Source of the DNA: Mycobacterium pinniadriaticum
GTDB taxonomy: Bacteria > Actinomycetota > Actinomycetes > Mycobacteriales > Mycobacteriaceae
Assembly (NCBI RefSeq): GCF_026242045.1
Contig: NZ_JAPJDO010000007.1
Coordinates: 1 to 64,000, forward strand
DNA length: 64,000 nucleotides
Direction of reading: 5' to 3'
Position 1 is the first letter of the stretch. The number at the start of each line of letters is the position of its first letter. The position numbers and the translations under genes are program-made. The notes beneath the pieces were generated by a model, which worked only from the letters and a program-made list of their open reading frames with translations, was not told where the DNA came from and searched no databases. Shown piece after piece: positions 1 through 8,278 of the stretch.

Positions 1-145
1 TTCATGGTTGACCCCGCCCGTCTGCGACGCAAGCACCTCACCAGGCCGAACACCACGGCCAAATTTTCATCCTCCACCACCGGGCGCAGCCCCCCAGACA
101 GCTGCTCGCGGAAAGTCCCGCGGCGCGGGAAATCACTCCCGCATG

Positions 146-163
146 ACTAGAACACGTTCTAGT
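146..163. promoter_or_regulatory. KstR-type palindromic operator
   Basis: An 18-bp near-perfect palindrome. Its core at 148-161 reads TAGAACACGTTCTA, which fits the published mycobacterial KstR consensus TnnAACnnGTTnnA at every fixed position. A TAGTGT hexamer at 160-165 ends 6 nt before the ATG at 172. That is the geometry of a leaderless -10 box, so a bound repressor would cover the promoter. KstR control is inferred from the motif only; other TetR-family repressors bind similar sites. Confidence 0.7.
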
Positions 164-171
164 GTTTCGGC

Positions 172-1908
172 ATGGGATTTCTGAAGCAAGAAGTGCCCGT
201 CATCGACTTCGAGTCGTGGAGCAAGGGCACCCGTGCCGAGAAGATCAAGCCGATGGCGCGGCACTGGGCCGAGGTCGGCTTCGGCACCCCGGTGGCCCTG
301 CATCTGTTCTATGTCGTCAAGATCCTGCTCTATGTCTTCGTCGGTGCACTGTTCGGACTGGCCACCACCGGCATCGGTGGGCTGACCGACATCGGCTCGT
401 GGTGGTCGGAACCGATCGTCTACGAAAAGGCCGTGCTCTACACGATGCTGTTCGAGGTCGTCGGGCTCGGGTGCGGTTTCGGTCCGCTCAACAATCGGTT
501 CTGGCCGCCGATGGGCTCGATCCTGTACTGGTTGCGCCCCAAGACGATCCGGCTGCCACCATGGCCCAACCTGGTGCCGCTGACGAAGGGTGACAGCCGC
601 GGTCCCGTTGACGTGGTGCTGTATGCGGCGCTGATCGTGATGCTTCTGGTGGCCTTGTTCTCCGACGGCACCGGGCCGATCCCGGAACTGGGGACCACGG
701 TGGGTCTGCTGCCGACCTGGCAGATCGCGACGGTCGTCGCGCTACTGGCGTTGGCGGGGTTGCGCGACAAGGTGATCTTCCTGGCTGCCCGCGGCGAGGT
801 GTACGGCGCGTTCGCGGTCGCCTTCCTGTTCGCCGGCGTCGATGTCATCATCGCGGCCAAGCTGGTGTGCATGGCGATCTGGATCGGCGCGGCGACCTCC
901 AAGCTCACCCGGCACTTCCCGTTCGTCATCTCCACGATGATGTCCAACAGCCCGGTGGTGCGGCCGCGGTTCCTCAAGCGGATGTTCTTCAAGAAGTTCC
1001 CCGAAGACCTTCGGCCCGGCCCGATGTCGCACATCCTGGCGCATGTCAGCACGGCCATCGAGGGACTGGTGCCGCTGGTGTTGTTCTTCTCCCACGGCGG
1101 CTGGCCGACCGCGATCGCCGCGTTCGTCATGGTGTGCTTCCATTTCGGCATCCTGTCGGCCATCCCGATGGGTGTGCCGCTGGAGTGGAACGTCTTCATG
1201 ATCTTCTCGGTGTTGTCGTTGTTCGTCGCGCATGCCCAGATTGGGATCACCGACATCACCAGCCCGTGGCCGATCCTGCTGTTCCTGGTGCTCGCCGTGA
1301 CGGTGGTGCTGGGAAACACGGTGCCGCGCAAGGTTTCCTTCCTGCCGGGAATGCGTTACTACGCCGGCAACTGGGATACCACCCTGTGGTGCGTGAAGCC
1401 CTCGGCCGAGGCCAAGATCGAGCAGAACCTGGTGACGATCGCCAACATGCCGGCCGCTCAGCTCGAAAAGTTCTACGGCAGCAAGGAAGCCGCGCAGATC
1501 CCGATCTTCATGGGGTATGCGTTCCGGGCGTTCAACACCCACGGCAAAGCCCTGTTCACCCTGGCGCACCGGGCCATGGCTTATGGCAACAACGACGTAG
1601 ACGAAGAGGCCTACTCCATCACCGACGGCGAACGCATCTGCAGCATGGCGATCGGTTGGAATTTCGGCGATGGGCACATGCACAACGAGCAGCTCATCGC
1701 CGCGATGCAGAAGCGCTGCCACTTCGAGCCCGGTGAGGTCAGGGTCGTTCTGCTCGACGGCCAGCCGATCCACCGGCAGCGACAGGAGTACCGGCTGGTC
1801 GACGCCGCGACCGGCGAGTTCGAGACCGGCTACGTCGAGGTCGCCGACATGGTCACCCGCCAGCCCTGGGACGACACGTTGCCGGTGCACGTCACGTCGG
1901 GGAAGTAG
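172..1908 (+). CDS. DUF3556 family integral membrane protein
   Basis: A 578-residue protein recognised as the mycobacterial DUF3556 family, whose biochemical function is unknown to me. It starts MGFLKQEVPVIDFESW, has many hydrophobic segments between about residues 40 and 390 and a hydrophilic C-terminal domain of about 180 residues. There is no Shine-Dalgarno sequence before the ATG, but a plausible -10 box lies 6 nt upstream, so the transcript is probably leaderless. The KstR-type palindrome directly upstream and the thiolase/crotonase pair downstream suggest a role in sterol or lipid metabolism. The family call is firm; the role is inferred. Confidence 0.8.
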   Translation: MGFLKQEVPVIDFESWSKGTRAEKIKPMARHWAEVGFGTPVALHLFYVVKILLYVFVGALFGLATTGIGGLTDIGSWWSEPIVYEKAVLYTMLFEVVGLGCGFGPLNNRFWPPMGSILYWLRPKTIRLPPWPNLVPLTKGDSRGPVDVVLYAALIVMLLVALFSDGTGPIPELGTTVGLLPTWQIATVVALLALAGLRDKVIFLAARGEVYGAFAVAFLFAGVDVIIAAKLVCMAIWIGAATSKLTRHFPFVISTMMSNSPVVRPRFLKRMFFKKFPEDLRPGPMSHILAHVSTAIEGLVPLVLFFSHGGWPTAIAAFVMVCFHFGILSAIPMGVPLEWNVFMIFSVLSLFVAHAQIGITDITSPWPILLFLVLAVTVVLGNTVPRKVSFLPGMRYYAGNWDTTLWCVKPSAEAKIEQNLVTIANMPAAQLEKFYGSKEAAQIPIFMGYAFRAFNTHGKALFTLAHRAMAYGNNDVDEEAYSITDGERICSMAIGWNFGDGHMHNEQLIAAMQKRCHFEPGEVRVVLLDGQPIHRQRQEYRLVDAATGEFETGYVEVADMVTRQPWDDTLPVHVTSGK

Positions 1909-2014
1909 GGCACCGGGCGGGCTGACCGAACGGTTGGTTGACCCGCCCGAAGCCTCCCAGAGGGGACGTGTTATTAATCGAAGATCAACCCCTCTGCGTC
2001 TAAGGAGTAGGCCG

Positions 2015-3160
2015 ATGGCTGAAGCGGTAATTGTCGAAGCTGTGCGTTCGCCGGTCGGCAAGCGCAACGGTGGATTGTCCGGTGTGCACCCCGCCGAACT
2101 GTCGGCCCAGGTGCTCAACGGCCTGGCCGAGCGCGCCGGGATCGATCCCGAGATCGTCGAGGACGTCATCTGGGGCTGTGTCATGCAGGCCGGCGAGCAG
2201 GCGCTGGACATCGCCCGCACCGCGGTGCTGACCGCGGGCTGGCCCGAGACGGTTCCCGGGGTGACGGTCGACCGTCAGTGTGGTTCCAGCCAGCAGTCGG
2301 TGCACTTCGCCGCAGCCGGTGTAGTGGCCGGCCACTACGACGTCGTCGTCGCCGGTGGCGTCGAGTCGATGTCGCGTACCCCCATGGGCGCATCGCTGGC
2401 CAACGGCGGCAACCCCTACTCGGCCGGTTTCAAGGGCCGCTACGACCGCACGCCCAACCAGGGCGTCGGCGCGGAGATGATGGCCACCAAGTGGGGCCTG
2501 GACCGCACCGCGCTGGATGAGTTCTCCCTGGGCTCACACGACAAGGCGGCTGCCGCACAGGATTCCGGCGCGTTCGATGATCAGATCGTGGCGATCAAGG
2601 ATCCCGAGGGCAACGTGGTGCTCAAGGACGAGGGTATCCGCCGCGGCACCACACTGGAGAAGATGGGCCAGCTCAAGCCGGCGTTCTCCGAGGACGGCGT
2701 GATCCACGCCGGCAACTCCTCGCAGATCTCCGACGGTTCGGCCGCCCTGCTGTTCATGTCGGCGGAGAAGGCGAAGTCGCTGGGGCTCAAGCCGATCGCC
2801 CGGGTGCACACGGCAACGCTGGCCGGTGCCGACCCGGTGATGATGCTGAGCGCTCCGATCCCGGCCACCCAGAAGGCGCTGGCGAAGTCGGGCCTGAGCC
2901 TCGACGACATCGGTGTCTTCGAGGTCAACGAGGCCTTCGCGCCCGTTCCGATGGCCTGGCTCAAGGAGTTCGGCGCCGACGAGAAGAAGCTGAACCCCAA
3001 CGGTGGCGCGATCGCGCTGGGGCACCCGCTCGGCGGCTCCGGTGCGCGGATCATGACCACACTGCTCTACCACATGCGGGACAAGGGAATTCGCTACGGC
3101 CTGCAGACCATGTGCGAAGGCGGCGGCCAGGCCAACGCCACCATCCTCGAGCTGCTCTGA
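2015..3160 (+). CDS. Thiolase (acetyl-CoA acetyltransferase family)
   Basis: A 381-residue thiolase that would cleave 3-ketoacyl-CoA to acetyl- or propionyl-CoA plus a shortened acyl-CoA. The nucleophile Cys89 lies in DRQCGSSQQS. Asn of VNEAF, His337 in ALGHPLGGSG and Cys367 in MCEGGGQAN complete the family active site. The ATG at 2015 is chosen because TAAGGAG at 2001-2007 is a good ribosome site and the protein then begins with the normal thiolase N-terminus (MAEAVIVEAVRSPVG); the open frame continues upstream without homology. The crotonase gene follows after 2 nt, so the two are surely co-transcribed. M. tuberculosis, as I recall, carries only a short version (Rv1135A) here. Confidence 0.92.
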   Translation: MAEAVIVEAVRSPVGKRNGGLSGVHPAELSAQVLNGLAERAGIDPEIVEDVIWGCVMQAGEQALDIARTAVLTAGWPETVPGVTVDRQCGSSQQSVHFAAAGVVAGHYDVVVAGGVESMSRTPMGASLANGGNPYSAGFKGRYDRTPNQGVGAEMMATKWGLDRTALDEFSLGSHDKAAAAQDSGAFDDQIVAIKDPEGNVVLKDEGIRRGTTLEKMGQLKPAFSEDGVIHAGNSSQISDGSAALLFMSAEKAKSLGLKPIARVHTATLAGADPVMMLSAPIPATQKALAKSGLSLDDIGVFEVNEAFAPVPMAWLKEFGADEKKLNPNGGAIALGHPLGGSGARIMTTLLYHMRDKGIRYGLQTMCEGGGQANATILELL

Positions 3161-3162
3161 GC

Positions 3163-3960
3163 GTGACCGACGTCGAGACCCCCGCCGCTCTCGGTGAGCG
3201 GCGGGGCAACGTCCTGCTCATCACGATTAACCGCCCCGATGCCCGCAACGCCGTCAACGGCGCGGTCAGCACCGCGGTCGGTGACCTGCTGCAGCAAGCT
3301 CAGGATGACGCCGGCGTCTGGGCTGTGGTGATCACCGGTGCCGGTGACAAATCGTTCTGCGCGGGCGCGGACCTGAAGGCAATCTCGCGGCGGGAGAACC
3401 TGTTTCACCCGCAACACCCGGAGTGGGGGTTCGCCGGATACGTCCGCCACTTCATCGACAAGCCCACCATCGCCGCGGTCAACGGCACCGCGCTCGGTGG
3501 CGGCACCGAACTGGCCCTGGCCAGCGACCTGGTGGTCGCCGAATCCAGCGCCAAGTTCGGGCTGCCGGAGGTCAAACGAGGCCTGGTCGCCGCGGCGGGC
3601 GGAGTGTTCCGTATCGTCGATCAGCTGCCGCGCAAGGTAGCCATGCAACTGCTGTTCACCGGCGAGCCGATCACCGCGACCGAAGCGCTCGAGTGGGGCC
3701 TGATCAACGAGGTCGTACCCGACGGCACGGTCGTCGACGCCGCGCTGGCTCTGGCGCAGCGGATCACCGTCAACGCACCGCTGGCCGTGCAGGCCAGCAA
3801 GCGGGTCGCGGTGGGTGTCGACGACGGGACCATCACCGCCGATGAGGCCGGCTGGTCGCGCACCATGCGCGAGATCGGCGCCCTGATGAAATCCGAGGAC
3901 GCCAAGGAAGGCCCGCTGGCCTTCGCCGAGAAGCGTCAGCCGGTCTGGAAGGCGCGCTGA
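3163..3960 (+). CDS. Enoyl-CoA hydratase/isomerase (crotonase) family protein
   Basis: A 265-residue crotonase. The GTG at 3163, two bases after the thiolase stop, is taken as start. The oxyanion-hole segment CAGADLKA and the two catalytic glutamates of true hydratases are present: Glu116 in LGGGTELALA and Glu136 in GLPEVKRG. This supports hydration of trans-2-enoyl-CoA, upstream of the thiolase step in the same beta-oxidation cycle. No hydroxyacyl-CoA dehydrogenase is adjacent, although an SDR lies at 10.3 kb. The chain length or sterol specificity cannot be read from the sequence. Confidence 0.9.
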   Translation: MTDVETPAALGERRGNVLLITINRPDARNAVNGAVSTAVGDLLQQAQDDAGVWAVVITGAGDKSFCAGADLKAISRRENLFHPQHPEWGFAGYVRHFIDKPTIAAVNGTALGGGTELALASDLVVAESSAKFGLPEVKRGLVAAAGGVFRIVDQLPRKVAMQLLFTGEPITATEALEWGLINEVVPDGTVVDAALALAQRITVNAPLAVQASKRVAVGVDDGTITADEAGWSRTMREIGALMKSEDAKEGPLAFAEKRQPVWKAR

Positions 3961-3973
3961 CGGGTTCGGTCCG

Positions 3974-4762
3974 CTAGGCAGGCTGGGTGGTCGTCGTCGT
4001 CGACGTCGTCGACGGCGCCTCGGCCGGTAGTGAGGTCGGAGTCGTGGTGGGGCTCTCCGACTCGGTGGAGCTCGTCGTCGTGGTGGTCGTCGCCACGTCG
4101 GGCTCCGGTGCGTCACCGGGGCTGAGCACGGTGTCGATCATGTAGATGTAGGCACCGCGCGCGGTGTAGCTACACACCACCTTGGCGGTGTCGTTGATCT
4201 TGATGTCGCCACCCTTGCCGGTCACCGTCACCAGGCTGCCCTGCTGAGTGGGCATGGTGCCCGCCACATCGTCGGGGCCGAGGTAGCCGAGCACCATGTG
4301 GTAGAAGAGCGTCGAGGTCAGCAACGCCGGGTCACTCTTGAGCTGCTCCAGTGTCGCCTCGTCCAGCTTGGCGAACGCATCGTTGGTCGGTGCGAAGACC
4401 ACGTACGGGCCCCCGTCGAGCACGCTGACGATGTCGACCGCCGGGTTGAGCTGGCCGGAGATCGCCGCGCTGAACGTGCTCAGGTCGGGGTTGGCGGCGA
4501 TGGCCGCGGACGCGGGCTGGTTGCCCATGCTCTTGAACGAGCCGGCTCCGGTGGGAATCCGGTTCTTGTAGGCGTCGCAGCCGGAACCCTGTGGGTCGGG
4601 CAGCTGGCTCATGCTGGGCACCGGGATCTCCGATGTCGTCGGCGCCGCCGGAGTGGTGGTCGTCGGCGTCGGTTCGGCGTAGGCCTGGACGGCGGTCGGG
4701 ATCGCGACGGCGATGGCCGCCAGCGCCGCGACGACGCCCAGGGACTTGGTACGAGTGCTCAC
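3974..4762 (-). CDS. Secreted fasciclin (FAS1) domain protein
   Basis: A 262-residue exported protein. An N-terminal signal peptide (residues 1-28, ending near AVQAYA) lacks a lipobox cysteine. A Thr/Pro linker is followed by a FAS1 domain (about 85-210) with the typical VVFAPTNDAF and TLFYHMVLG motifs, then a Ser/Thr-rich tail of about 50 residues that could be glycosylated. It resembles mycobacterial MPT70/MPT83-type proteins, which act in cell-surface adhesion; the precise role here is unknown. GTG start at 4762 with an AAAGGAG ribosome site. It stands alone, tail-to-tail with the crotonase gene. Confidence 0.88.
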   Translation of the reverse strand: MSTRTKSLGVVAALAAIAVAIPTAVQAYAEPTPTTTTPAAPTTSEIPVPSMSQLPDPQGSGCDAYKNRIPTGAGSFKSMGNQPASAAIAANPDLSTFSAAISGQLNPAVDIVSVLDGGPYVVFAPTNDAFAKLDEATLEQLKSDPALLTSTLFYHMVLGYLGPDDVAGTMPTQQGSLVTVTGKGGDIKINDTAKVVCSYTARGAYIYMIDTVLSPGDAPEPDVATTTTTTSSTESESPTTTPTSLPAEAPSTTSTTTTTQPA

Positions 4763-4945
4763 TTGGGCTCCTTTGAGTCACTAGTGGAGTCGGCGAAAAG
4801 CGGGTCCCCGTTACCGCTGCGCCGTGCAGAATCGTACTGGCAGCAAAGTGTCAGGCTCAAAACGGGCGGTGTATCCGCAGGTCAGAGCCCTAGTCGGGGT
4901 GCGTGCGTGCGAAGGCAGCCGAGCGGTCTGCCTACGATGTCGGCC

Positions 4946-5467
4946 ATGGCCGAACCACTGATCATGTCCGTGCGCGGACACACTCCCGACCTGCACGCCG
5001 AGTCCTGGATCGCGCCCAACGCGGCGGTGATCGGCCAGGTGCGGCTCGCATCGCGGGTCAGCGTCTGGTACTCGGCGACGTTGCGCGCCGAGGCCGAGTG
5101 GATCGACGTCGGTGCGGGCAGCAACATTCAGGACGGTTCCACCGTGCACGTCGACCCCGGGTTCCCGGCGCGGATCGGTGCCGGCGTGACCGTCGGGCAC
5201 AACGCGGTGTTGCACGGCTGCACGGTGGAGGATGGATCCCTGATCGGGATGGGCGCCATCGTGCTCAACGGCGCGGTCATCGGGGCGGGCTCGATCGTGG
5301 CCGCCGGGGCGGTGGTGCCCCAGGGAATGGTCGTGCCGCCGCGGTCGCTGGCCGCCGGGGTGCCGGCCAAGGTCCGGCGCGAGCTGTCCGACGCCGAGCT
5401 CGAGGGCAACCGCCACAACGCCGCGGTCTACGAACACCTCATCGACCTGCACCGTGACCCTTCCTAG
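4946..5467 (+). CDS. Gamma-carbonic anhydrase-like hexapeptide-repeat protein
   Basis: A 173-residue left-handed beta-helix protein of the gamma-carbonic anhydrase/PaaY/YrdA family. Hexapeptide repeats run through most of the chain. The three zinc-ligand histidines of the family are visible in TVHVD and GHNAVLHGC, and LAAGVPAKVRREL is the usual C-terminal signature. It could hydrate CO2 or, as for PaaY, hydrolyse acyl-CoA; the sequence does not decide. An alternative in-frame ATG lies at 4937, and neither start has a strong ribosome site. The divergent fasciclin gene is upstream. Confidence 0.85.
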   Translation: MAEPLIMSVRGHTPDLHAESWIAPNAAVIGQVRLASRVSVWYSATLRAEAEWIDVGAGSNIQDGSTVHVDPGFPARIGAGVTVGHNAVLHGCTVEDGSLIGMGAIVLNGAVIGAGSIVAAGAVVPQGMVVPPRSLAAGVPAKVRRELSDAELEGNRHNAAVYEHLIDLHRDPS

Positions 5468-5502
5468 GTTTGGGTCGGCGCCAGACTGCCGATATTCGTA
5501 GT

Positions 5503-5760
5503 GTGAAGTCGCTGTGGATTGTGGTCACCTGCGCCGCGGTACCGGTGACCAGCGGGCCGGCCGTCGATTTCATCGAATCGCTGGATCATCCGATGACGGC
5601 CTCCGACACTGTCCTACGTGACCACGTGCCAGATCCGCCGGGTGGGCTCACCACGATCGCCGATGCCGTCGCCGCCGCGGCGTCCGGCCGATCGCCGCGA
5701 GCGGTTGCGACGGTGACGCCTCGACCGGATCTGCTCCTGGCGAAGGCTCGGGCGCTATGA
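5503..5760 (+). CDS. Small hypothetical protein upstream of CPBP protease
   Basis: An 85-residue open frame from a GTG at 5503 (an upstream in-frame ATG at 5470 is also possible). It has a short hydrophobic N-terminus (SLWIVVTCAAVPVT) and a polar remainder, with no recognised domain. Its stop overlaps the ATG of the CPBP protease gene by 4 nt (ATGA), which supports genuine translation and coupling. No clear ribosome site is seen. Function unknown; it could be partly spurious. Confidence 0.5.
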   Translation: MKSLWIVVTCAAVPVTSGPAVDFIESLDHPMTASDTVLRDHVPDPPGGLTTIADAVAAAASGRSPRAVATVTPRPDLLLAKARAL

Positions 5761-6458
5761 CGGTGTTGTCCGAGATCCGCGCCGTGGTCACCAATTCGGC
5801 TGTTCGGCAACAGGAATGGCCGTCGATGATTCGGCGCAGGCGCGTCGTCGTGTGCATAGTGCTGGTCCTCGGGGCGGTGTTGCTCGGCTACTCGCTGACC
5901 CGAACGCCCGGTGACACGACGTTCTACTGGCTGACGCTGGCGCTTGCGGCGGTATGGGCCCTGGGGGCGCTGTTGTCCGGGCCGCTGCACCTGGGGTGTA
6001 TCCGCTGGCGCGGGCGCAACCGGCGCCCGGTGCTCACCGGGATCGCGATCGGATTGCTGCTGGGCGGCGTGTTCGTGGTCGGCGGGTTGGTGGCCCGCGA
6101 GATCGGGCCGGTGGCCGAGCGCATCACCCGGGTGCTGGAGTACGCCAATCACGGCAGCCTCGCGCTGATCGTCGCGATCACGCTGGTGAACGGTCTTGCC
6201 GAGGAATTGTTCTTCCGCGGCGCTGTGTATCCCGCACTGGGTGCGTTTCATCCGGTGGTGATCTCCACGCTGTTGTATGCGGTGGCCACATCGGCCGGCG
6301 GCAACCCGATGCTCGGCTTCGCCGCTGTCATCCTGGGCGCGGTGTGTGCCGTCGAACGCCGCGCCACCGGCGGAGTGCTGGCACCGGTCCTGACCCACAT
6401 GGTGTGGGGGCTGATCATGGTGCTGGCGCTGCCGCCGATGTTCGGCGTGTGGGACTAA
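5757..6458 (+). CDS. CPBP (CAAX/ABI) family intramembrane metalloprotease
   Basis: A 233-residue membrane protein of the CPBP/Abi family. About seven hydrophobic segments are visible. The EExxxR motif occurs as AEELFFRGAVYP, followed by histidines in FHPVVIS and LTHMVWG that fit the metal and catalytic sites of motifs 2 and 3. Members are Rce1-like proteases; bacterial substrates are largely unknown. It is coupled to the small upstream frame by ATGA and runs 4 nt into the converging MFS gene. Confidence 0.82.
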   Translation: MTVLSEIRAVVTNSAVRQQEWPSMIRRRRVVVCIVLVLGAVLLGYSLTRTPGDTTFYWLTLALAAVWALGALLSGPLHLGCIRWRGRNRRPVLTGIAIGLLLGGVFVVGGLVAREIGPVAERITRVLEYANHGSLALIVAITLVNGLAEELFFRGAVYPALGAFHPVVISTLLYAVATSAGGNPMLGFAAVILGAVCAVERRATGGVLAPVLTHMVWGLIMVLALPPMFGVWD

Positions 6459-7741
6459 CTCAGCGGGTGCGCGATCTCATCGCGCGTCATCCGTGCCGCA
6501 ACGAGCGCGATCGCTGCGAGCAGCACCGGCGCGACACCGGTCACGGCGAAGATGACCTCGATCGGGACCACCTTGGACAGCGGGCCGGCGACGGCCATCG
6601 ACACCGGCATGAATGCCAGCGAGACGAAGAAGTCCAGGCTGGACACCCGGCCCAGCATGTGCGGCGGTACCCGCCGCTGCAGCAGAGTTCCCCAGATGAC
6701 GCCGGCGCCTTCGGCGAGACCGATGACGAACAGCGCAATCAGCATCACCGGCAGCGAGGACGTCGTACCGACGATCACGAACGGCAGCGAGCCCACGCCC
6801 CACATCGTCATCATCACCGTGAGGTAGCGGCGCGGCAGTGGCCGGGAGGACACGACCATTGCACCGACCGCGCTGCCCACCCCGAACGCGGCAAGCATCA
6901 GGCCGTATACCTGCTCGCCGTGGGCGAACCGCTCACGAGCGATGAACGGCAACAGCACCTCGATCGGACCCAGTGCCAGGAACACCCAGGTGCTGGCGAA
7001 CAACAGCGTCCAGCGCAGCCATGGCGTGTGCACCACGAAGCGCAGACCGTCGCGCAGATCGGTGAGCACGTGCGGCTTCTCGCGGTCGACGGTCAGCACG
7101 ATGTGCTTGCCTTCGCCTGGGTGCATCGACACCAGAAGGACCAGTCCGGTCACCATCAGCACGGTCACCGTCACCGAGCCGAGCGCGGGGAAGGTGAGCC
7201 CGACGAGGACACCGGCCACCGCGGGGCCGACAGCCTGCTGCAAGGTCGGCCGGACCGCGCCCTCGACGCCGTTGGCGGCCAGCAGGTGTTCGGCCGGCAG
7301 GATCCGCGGCAGGTACGCGTTGTAGGCCGGGAAGAAGAAGGCCGCGCCGATGCCGAGAACCGTTGCGGCAACGGCCATATGCCAGAGTTGCAGCTCGCCT
7401 GCCAGGCCGAGGATGGCAACCGCACCGGTCGCCGCGGCATTGGCGACCTCGACGGCGATGATGATCGCGCGCTGTGGGGCGCGGTCGGCGACGATACCGC
7501 CGACCAGCATGAAGGCCAGCATGCCGCCGGCCAGGCAGGCGGCGACCAGGGACAGCGCGGCCGGATCGTCGGCCAGGGCGATGACCTGAAGCGCCATCAC
7601 CACCGTCCACATGCCTTCGGCGAACAGGAATAGCGACATCGCCGTGATGAGCAAGCGGAATTCGCGGAACTGGAAGGGCGCGAGCACGCGCCAACGGCCG
7701 GTGGTCCGCACCGGCTCGTCGGTGTCGCAGTTCGTACTCAT
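6455..7741 (-). CDS. MFS transporter, EntS/Tap-like exporter type
   Basis: A 428-residue major facilitator protein with twelve hydrophobic segments. The loop 2-3 signature is present as GGIVADRAPQRA. The organisation (N-terminal FREFRLL before TM1, and AEHLLAANG in the first half) is that of the MFS_3 group with EntS (enterobactin export) and mycobacterial Tap (Rv1258c) drug pumps. Proton-driven export of a small hydrophobic compound is likely; the substrate is unknown. ATG start at 7741. It converges on the CPBP gene with a 4-nt overlap. Confidence 0.85.
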   Translation of the reverse strand: MSTNCDTDEPVRTTGRWRVLAPFQFREFRLLITAMSLFLFAEGMWTVVMALQVIALADDPAALSLVAACLAGGMLAFMLVGGIVADRAPQRAIIIAVEVANAAATGAVAILGLAGELQLWHMAVAATVLGIGAAFFFPAYNAYLPRILPAEHLLAANGVEGAVRPTLQQAVGPAVAGVLVGLTFPALGSVTVTVLMVTGLVLLVSMHPGEGKHIVLTVDREKPHVLTDLRDGLRFVVHTPWLRWTLLFASTWVFLALGPIEVLLPFIARERFAHGEQVYGLMLAAFGVGSAVGAMVVSSRPLPRRYLTVMMTMWGVGSLPFVIVGTTSSLPVMLIALFVIGLAEGAGVIWGTLLQRRVPPHMLGRVSSLDFFVSLAFMPVSMAVAGPLSKVVPIEVIFAVTGVAPVLLAAIALVAARMTRDEIAHPLS

Positions 7742-7790
7742 GACATCGATGGTCGCTGACCGATCGGCGCCACGTCCAACGATTTTCGGG

Positions 7791-8141
7791 TCAGTCGAAG
7801 AGGTCGTCGATGGACGGCGCGGCGCGGCCGGCGAGTTTGTAACTCACCCACTTGTTCAATGAGATGCCCTGTTCGGCGGCCTCGATGATCAGCCGCTCGT
7901 GCAGCACGGGGGAGGTGCGCACCGCGAACTTGCCGCTGTAGTGGTGGTCGGTCAGCGACTCCGGTGGATCGATGCCGAGGTCGGCCAGTTCTTCGAGTTC
8001 TCGGGCTATAAGTTTCTCGACCCGCTCGATCGCTTCATGCGGCGTCAGCGCTGTCGCGTAGCGGCCCTTGAACTCCAGGCAGAGCCCAAGGTACTGGCAG
8101 TAGTCGTCGGACCACTCGGCTCGGTAGGTGTAGTTCGGCAT
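7791..8141 (-). CDS. Solitary HicB-like protein
   Basis: A 116-residue HicB-family protein. The N-terminal part (YTYRAEWSDDYCQYLGLCLE to LTPHEAIERVEKLI) is the degenerate HicB beta-alpha-beta fold. The C-terminal part (GKFAVRTSPVLHERLIIEAA, then GISLNKWVSYKLA) is a ribbon-helix-helix DNA-binding domain. The ATG at 8141 has GAGG just upstream. HicB normally neutralises a HicA toxin, but no HicA frame of about 60-80 residues lies on either side, so this is probably a stand-alone regulator. The 36-bp palindrome at 8215-8250 is 74 bp upstream and could be its operator. Confidence 0.72.
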   Translation of the reverse strand: MPNYTYRAEWSDDYCQYLGLCLEFKGRYATALTPHEAIERVEKLIARELEELADLGIDPPESLTDHHYSGKFAVRTSPVLHERLIIEAAEQGISLNKWVSYKLAGRAAPSIDDLFD

Positions 8142-8214
8142 CGCCTCATGATGGCGAGGACGTCCGACAATTCCGGGTGACCTTCGGCCAGGGGTCAGGG
8201 AACATGTGGCTTTC

Positions 8215-8250
8215 CCGAAACGCGATATCACCGGTGATATCGCGTTTCGG
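8215..8250. repeat. 36-bp perfect palindrome
   Basis: Two 18-bp arms meet without a loop, centred between 8232 and 8233; the left arm begins CCGAAACGCGATATCACC. It lies after the stop of the crotonase gene (minus strand) and before the HicB-like gene (minus strand). It could be a terminator for the crotonase transcript, although no U-tract follows on that strand. It could also be an operator for the HicB-like ribbon-helix-helix protein, whose relatives bind palindromes. Confidence 0.85.
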
Positions 8251-8278
8251 AGAAGAGAGGTGTAGGCCTGCCAGCGAC

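Noticed and set aside
116..130. GC-rich palindrome (7-bp arms, 1-nt centre) near the left edge
   Set aside because: All G and C apart from the ends, so it is expected by chance in this DNA; no gene end is visible for it to terminate.
1..145. Possible start of a divergent minus-strand gene at the left edge (CAT at 3-5)
   Set aside because: Only the start codon would be inside the window, so nothing can be supported.
742..2220. 492-codon minus-strand open frame
   Set aside because: Antisense to the DUF3556 and thiolase genes; Arg/Asp/His-rich product without any family motif, typical of a high-GC shadow frame.
5954..7633. 559-codon plus-strand open frame
   Set aside because: Antisense to the MFS gene, which has clear transporter motifs; the product is a low-complexity Arg/His/Gln sequence.
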